A stretch of DNA of 64,000 nt, taken from contig NZ_JAAQPH010000008.1 of NCBI RefSeq assembly GCF_011683915.1, positions 124,001 to 188,000 of the forward strand, read 5' to 3'. Under the pieces are notes generated by a model that saw nothing but the letters and a program-made list of their open reading frames with translations, did no database searches and had not been told where the DNA came from. The first letter of the stretch is position 1, and each line of letters starts with the position of its first letter. Position numbers and translations under genes: made by a program. Below are positions 60,121 to 64,000 of this stretch, piece by piece. Source of the DNA: Pelagibius litoralis. Its GTDB lineage: Bacteria; Pseudomonadota; Alphaproteobacteria; Kiloniellales; Kiloniellaceae.

Positions 60121-61143
60121 TCAGTTGATGTTCAGTTCGGACTTCAGACGACTGTAGAGCTCATCGCCGATCTCGCCCTTGATTTCGGGCCATACATCTT
60201 TTCGCGCTACGGCCGCAAAGGCTGCGGCTTGTTCCGGCGGGAAGGTCACAACCTCAACTCCTGCATCCCGCATTTGCTGCATGTAGGCTTCGTCAGATGC
60301 TTCAGCCAGCGGGAAGCGCTCGTTCATGATATCGATGGCCACCCGCTCGACCGCCGCCCGGTCTTCCGGGGGAAGCGATTCAAACAGATCTCGATTGACC
60401 ATGATGTAGTGGTTTTCGAAGTGGTTGTTGTATTGGATGTACATCTTGGTGATGTCGAGGAAGTTGGTTACCGTGAGCTCCGGATTACCCCCGATCACAC
60501 CTTCAACTACCCCCGTCTGCATCGCCGTATAGACTTCGTCCCAAGGGATCATGGTGACGCTATAGCCAAAGCGTTCCATCAATGCGCGTGCGGTTACGCC
60601 GCCTGGCCAGACGCGCAGCTTCATGCCTTGCTTGGCATTTGGATCGTATGGATTTGGCACGATCTCGGAAAAAGCACCCCCGCCCATGCCTTTTGCCCAT
60701 GTGCTCAGAATCTTGACACCCTGACCGGCGACGATCTCATCGACGATTTCATAGAGGTAACCGCCTGGTGAATATGCCTTTTGTGCTTCTGCATAGTCTG
60801 TGACAGCGTAAGGGAAGGAATCAATGGCAAGGCGGGGATCAAAGGTCGACGGCACGGCACCCATGGTCAATTCGACAGCGCCGCTCATGACTTGCTCATA
60901 AACCTCCACCCAGTCCCCCAGCTGGTTTGCAGGATATACCTCAACATCGATGCGGCCATCCGTCGCCTTCATGACGCGTTCCGCGAAATCCAGCGAGCCC
61001 TTGTGGCCATCGGAGCCGGGCTGATACGACGTTGAAAGCCGCCATTCCGCCGCTGCCGCTGTAGAGATGCCGACGGCAAAAGCGGCCACAACCAGCAGTG
61101 ATCGTGTACTGATGCGAAATCCGTGCTTTAGTTTGTTGTTCAT
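60121..61143 (-). CDS. TRAP transporter substrate-binding protein (DctP-type, second system)
   Basis: A 340-residue periplasmic protein with a Sec signal (ISTRSLLVVAAFAVGISTAAAA) cleaved near AEW. DctP segments: SLDFAERVMKATDGRIDVEV, LRVWPGGVTARALMERFGYS (ligand-binding Arg region) and DEVYTAMQTGVVEGVIGGNP. It lies 38 bp after the HcnC-type gene. The ligand is probably an organic acid or zwitterion handled by the flanking oxidoreductases; unproven. Confidence 0.92.
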   Translation of the reverse strand: MNNKLKHGFRISTRSLLVVAAFAVGISTAAAAEWRLSTSYQPGSDGHKGSLDFAERVMKATDGRIDVEVYPANQLGDWVEVYEQVMSGAVELTMGAVPSTFDPRLAIDSFPYAVTDYAEAQKAYSPGGYLYEIVDEIVAGQGVKILSTWAKGMGGGAFSEIVPNPYDPNAKQGMKLRVWPGGVTARALMERFGYSVTMIPWDEVYTAMQTGVVEGVIGGNPELTVTNFLDITKMYIQYNNHFENHYIMVNRDLFESLPPEDRAAVERVAIDIMNERFPLAEASDEAYMQQMRDAGVEVVTFPPEQAAAFAAVARKDVWPEIKGEIGDELYSRLKSELNIN

Positions 61144-61181
61144 TCTTGCCTCCTTGTAACGACATGGTTGCTATGTTGGGC

Positions 61182-62396
61182 CTAGGTGACCGGTGACAGC
61201 CGGGTTGTGCCCGACTGCCGCCCGGACTGCATCCCAGACTGCCGCCCAGGCGAACTGGCGGCAGACCCGGCCCTATGCCGGGAAGTCCCGTCGTTCGAGA
61301 ATCGACCTATCCGGAAAGGATCGATGGGCACCGTCGTTGCGACATCGATAGCCAACTCGGACAGAACCGCGCCCACGCCCGGGCCTAATTGAAACCCATG
61401 ACCCGAGAAACCGAAGGCGTGGATCAGACCGGGCGTCGTCTCGCTCAGGCCAACGACCGGCAGCCCGTCAGGCATAACGCCCTCGATTCCGGTCCAGGTC
61501 CGGATGATCTGCGCGCTTGCAAGCTTTGGCACCAGATCGACCGCGAGCCTGACGGCGCCAGCGGTAACATCGGCCAAGGGACGCGCCACTATTTCATCCC
61601 GGTCGGCGACGCCGACCCCGGCGCCGAAAATGACATTACCCCGGCGGATCTGACGGACATAGACACCACCGCCGCAAACGCCGAGATTCGGCACCAGGAA
61701 ATATGGGATGGGGCCTGTAACGCACATGTTCGGCGCCATCACCTCTTCGGGCACCGGCTCACCGAACCAGGCGGAAACCGTCGAACCCCAGGCGCCGGCA
61801 GCATTGATAAGCCGGCCTGCCCGAACCGATGTTCCGTCGGAAAGACAAAGTTCGAAGACTTCACCGTCATGGCACGCGTGGAGGACTTCGATCTCCTCAC
61901 GAATATCGGCCCCCGTCGCGACAGCCGCGCGGGCGAAGGCCGGCGCGACGAGCCTTGGATTGGCATGACCGTCTTCGGCGCAAAACGAGCCGCCGACAAC
62001 GCCATCGCCGAGCCAGGGAAATCGCGTGCGAATCCTTTCAGGTCCTATCGTTTCGAGTTGCAGGCCGAATTCGCGGGCGCGACTCGCATAGATTTCCAGT
62101 TCAGCCATCTCGGATTCCGAGCGGGCCAGCTTCAGGTGCCCCGTAGCCTCGAACTCGCAATCAGTACCGACCAGTGCATCGAGTTCAGCCCAGATCCGCC
62201 GGCTGCGCCTGGCCAGCGGCAACTCCACCAGGTCCCTGCCCTGCTGCCGCACGCCACCGTAGTTCACACCGCTGGCCTGACCGCCGCAGCGCCGTCGTTC
62301 CAGCAAGACAACAGATGCCCCGCGCCGGCGCAGGTGGAGGGCCGCTGAACAGCCCACCAGCCCTCCCCCAATGACCGCCACGTCAACCTTCGTCAT
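61182..62396 (-). CDS. FAD-dependent amine/opine dehydrogenase, HcnC/OoxB-type subunit
   Basis: A 404-residue DAO-family flavoprotein: DVAVIGGGLVGCSAALHLRR at the N-terminus, VVLLERRRCGGQASGVNYGG after it, and the FAD-contact segment IHAFGFSGHGFQLGPGVGAV near the C-terminus. With the preceding gene it matches the beta/alpha pair of HcnBC, opine oxidase and D-hydroxyproline/proline dehydrogenases, which oxidise secondary amines or glycine. ATG 62396 overlaps the HcnB-type stop (4 bp). The last ~25 residues contain a four-residue repeat, [R/M]QSG three times, coded by a 12-bp tandem repeat at 61213-61248, probably a recent non-conserved tail. Confidence 0.88.
   Translation of the reverse strand: MTKVDVAVIGGGLVGCSAALHLRRRGASVVLLERRRCGGQASGVNYGGVRQQGRDLVELPLARRSRRIWAELDALVGTDCEFEATGHLKLARSESEMAELEIYASRAREFGLQLETIGPERIRTRFPWLGDGVVGGSFCAEDGHANPRLVAPAFARAAVATGADIREEIEVLHACHDGEVFELCLSDGTSVRAGRLINAAGAWGSTVSAWFGEPVPEEVMAPNMCVTGPIPYFLVPNLGVCGGGVYVRQIRRGNVIFGAGVGVADRDEIVARPLADVTAGAVRLAVDLVPKLASAQIIRTWTGIEGVMPDGLPVVGLSETTPGLIHAFGFSGHGFQLGPGVGAVLSELAIDVATTVPIDPFRIGRFSNDGTSRHRAGSAASSPGRQSGMQSGRQSGTTRLSPVT
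61213..61248. repeat. 12-bp tandem repeat in the 3' end of the HcnC-type gene
   Basis: Three 12-bp units: GACTGCCGCCCG, GACTGCATCCCA and GACTGCCGCCCA. They encode the RQSG/MQSG/RQSG tail of the flavoprotein. The repeat is in frame, so expansion or contraction would change tail length without a frameshift. Confidence 0.8.
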
Positions 62397-63772
62397 GACA
62401 CGGCACCATCGAGGAAGGCAGTCATCGGGACCGGCTTAACCGGCGCCTGCCCGCGCAGCCGTCCGACCGCTTCAAGAGGCACCCCGAGGCTCTCGGCGAG
62501 TATCTCGGCTGCTGCGGGGCCGCAGACACGGCCCTGGCAGCGGCCCATGCCAAGGCGCGTAAAGGCCTTGGCCCGATTGAGCTCGGTTGCCTTGAGCTCA
62601 CAAACGGACTTGCGCAGTTCACCCGCCGTGACGGCTTCGCAGCGGCAGATCATAAGGTCGTCAGCGGCTCCGGCCGCGAGATCGGCGGGGAAAGGAAAAG
62701 CCCCTGCTTCCAGTGATCGGCGAAAACGCTCAGACCGGGCGAGCCGCCGGTTCAATGCTTTGAGCTCTCTTGCACTTTCGGCTCGGCCGAGATCGTAGAG
62801 AAGAGCGTGCGCAGCACGTGCGCCACTCAACTCGGCAGCATCCGCTCCCTTTACGGCCGCTCCATCGCCGGCGAGATAGACACCCTCGATGTCGGCGCGC
62901 CCCTCGCCATCCTGGCTAGGCAGCCACTGGCGTTGGACCGGGTCGAAGACAAAGGAGACACCGCAGAGATCGGCAAGCTGGGTCTCCGACCGCAAGCCGA
63001 AACCTGCGGCCAGGGCGTCGCAGGCCGTCCGTTTCTCCCGGCCGCGACGGTCATGCCAAACAACCCCTGAAACCGTGCCGTCAGGTCCAGGATTAACAGC
63101 GACAGGCCGTATGCCCGCCGCTAGTTGGATACCACGCGCGCGTAATCGGAGAACATAGTAGAGGCCTTTTAGAAAGGTCCGACCGCCGCTCATAAGCCCC
63201 GGTAGCGCGCGGCACTTGGCGGCGAACGGCGCCGTATCGAGTACGGCCCTGACATCGACACCCGCAGCGGCATATTGATACGCGGCGAGGTAAAGCAACG
63301 GCCCCGTGCCGATAAAGACAGGATGCTCCCCGATGGCACAAGCCTGGTACTTGAGGGCAACCTGCGCGCCGCCGAGGGTGTAGACACCGGGCAGTGTCCA
63401 ACCCGCGAAGGGAACGACCCGGTCCATAGCCCCGGTCGCCAGGATCAAGCGGTCCCATCTCAACTCTTTCGGACCCGTCTCGGTCACAACACTCAAGGTC
63501 CGTCCCTGCGCAGACCAGACAGCGGCGTTGGGCCAATAGTCAACCTGGTCTCTCAGATTGTCGAAGGTTCGGTGCTGGTCACCGGCCCGCTTCGCTTCGA
63601 AACCGTAAAGCGCATTGGGATCACGGCGGAATACCGAAGGTGGTCTCCGATAGATCTGGCCGCCGCTTATGGAGGCCTCGTCGATCACAGTCGGGCGAAT
63701 GCCTGCCTGCACGAGGGTCTCGGCGGCGCGAACGCCCGCGGGACCGGCGCCGACGATGACGGTGCTAGGCAT
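62393..63772 (-). CDS. FAD/NAD(P)-binding dehydrogenase with BFD-type [2Fe-2S] domain, HcnB/OoxA-type subunit
   Basis: A 459-residue pyridine-nucleotide-disulfide-oxidoreductase-like subunit. The first FAD motif is STVIVGAGPAGVRAAETLVQAG, and the second region includes ILATGAMDRVVPFAGWTLPG, diagnostic of HcnB/OoxA/SoxA-alpha-like proteins. A C-terminal BFD-like cluster domain follows (MICRCEAVTAGELRKSVC ... RLGMGRCQGRVCGPAAAEI), with CxC and CxxxxC pairs. ATG 63772 has GAGAGG upstream; a TTG at 63793 is unlikely. The third, small ferredoxin-like subunit (HcnA/OoxC type) is not seen next to it. Confidence 0.9.
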   Translation of the reverse strand: MPSTVIVGAGPAGVRAAETLVQAGIRPTVIDEASISGGQIYRRPPSVFRRDPNALYGFEAKRAGDQHRTFDNLRDQVDYWPNAAVWSAQGRTLSVVTETGPKELRWDRLILATGAMDRVVPFAGWTLPGVYTLGGAQVALKYQACAIGEHPVFIGTGPLLYLAAYQYAAAGVDVRAVLDTAPFAAKCRALPGLMSGGRTFLKGLYYVLRLRARGIQLAAGIRPVAVNPGPDGTVSGVVWHDRRGREKRTACDALAAGFGLRSETQLADLCGVSFVFDPVQRQWLPSQDGEGRADIEGVYLAGDGAAVKGADAAELSGARAAHALLYDLGRAESARELKALNRRLARSERFRRSLEAGAFPFPADLAAGAADDLMICRCEAVTAGELRKSVCELKATELNRAKAFTRLGMGRCQGRVCGPAAAEILAESLGVPLEAVGRLRGQAPVKPVPMTAFLDGAVS

Positions 63773-63876
63773 TCCCGGTACCTCTCGGCGCAATTGCCAT
63801 GCTAGGCCCCGTGAGAATTGCGGAGTACAGGAGGGCCCAACGGTTCATCCGATGAGATGGCCTGCCCATTTGCCAC

Positions 63877-63999
63877 TCAATCAAGGCCAATTTTGTAGAC
63901 CTTTCCCGGATAAGGCGCGTTGTCGCCATCGTCCACCGCCGTCACATAGATGAACTTGCCAGACGGGTCGAAAAAGAGGTTTGGAGCGTATGGCGATGG
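63877..63999 (-). CDS. SMP-30/gluconolactonase-like beta-propeller protein (C-terminal end only)
   Basis: The last 40 codons of a gene running off the right edge. The frame reads YAPNLFFDPSGKFIYVTAVD, then DGDNAPYPGKVYKIGLD and a TGA at 63877-63879. The blade-like FFDPSGKFIYVT pattern and the YKIGLD ending fit SMP-30/gluconolactonase/LRE-type propellers, but a strictosidine-synthase-like or other NHL-type protein cannot be excluded. It is upstream of the HcnB-type gene on the same strand, 104 bp away, and may start or belong to the same operon. The frame's continuity through all visible codons and the recognisable motif support a real gene. Confidence 0.55.
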   Translation of the reverse strand, partial: PSPYAPNLFFDPSGKFIYVTAVDDGDNAPYPGKVYKIGLD

Positions 64000-64000
64000 C

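Overview
This is a GC-rich, tightly packed bacterial chromosome segment. The gene content (choline sulfatase, glycine-betaine-type methyltransferase, PotABCD, Dpp and TRAP uptake systems, BetI-, LacI- and LysR-type regulators, opine/amine dehydrogenases) suggests a free-living, probably marine or plant-associated alphaproteobacterium that lives on osmolytes and small nitrogenous compounds. No rRNA, intact tRNA, replication gene or phage gene is visible, so taxonomy is inferred from gene style only.

Region 1 (1-4.8 kb) looks like methylated-amine/choline-sulfate metabolism: a truncated DMGDH/sarcosine-dehydrogenase-like flavoprotein, a divergent non-pyrrolysine MttB-superfamily methyltransferase, a LysR regulator and a choline sulfatase (betC) divergent from it. 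A Na/Pi cotransporter with a PhoU domain (4.8-6.4 kb) and a clear terminator follow.

Region 2 (6.8-20.5 kb, all minus strand) is one long amine uptake-and-oxidation operon: Tat-type binding protein, two permeases, ATPase, a BetI-like TetR regulator in the middle, a Tat-type flavin amine oxidase, two paralogous TMADH-family 6-S-cysteinyl-FMN/4Fe-4S dehydrogenases, a PuuB-like FAD oxidase and an aldehyde dehydrogenase. Active-site residues of the two dehydrogenases point away from trimethylamine and toward histamine/diamine-like substrates; one carries an extra ~170-residue helical C-terminal module. A TetR-type palindrome precedes the first gene and palindromic REP-like repeats lie upstream.

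Region 3 (21-35 kb) appears to be a LacI regulon: a PanE-like reductase and a divergent dppABCDF operon; then lacI, a beta-hydroxyacid dehydrogenase and a TRAP transporter, divergent from an alpha/beta hydrolase and an atypical aldo/keto reductase. The perfect palindrome TGTTATCGATAACA occurs three times, only in the two divergent control regions.

Region 4 (35.2-46.6 kb) holds a giant 3,411-residue surface/secreted protein and, 14 bp downstream, a TIGR03032-type protein. The giant has exactly four super-repeats, each made of seven FG-GAP blades plus one RTX-like calcium-binding module (28 blades in all).

Region 5 (46.6-48.7 kb) is a junction: an AraC regulator, hairpins, tRNA-3'-end-like sequence and a decayed IS6-type transposase fragment.

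Region 6 (48.7-64 kb, all minus strand) is a second long catabolic run: an edge-truncated SMP-30/gluconolactonase-like gene, HcnB/HcnC-type (opine/amine dehydrogenase) subunits, a TRAP transporter, a creatinase/ectoine-hydrolase-like M24 protein, a spermidine/putrescine-type ABC transporter, an alpha/beta hydrolase, an amidase and a DhaK/DhaL kinase pair. It looks like uptake and stepwise hydrolysis/oxidation of an unidentified amide- or opine-like compound.
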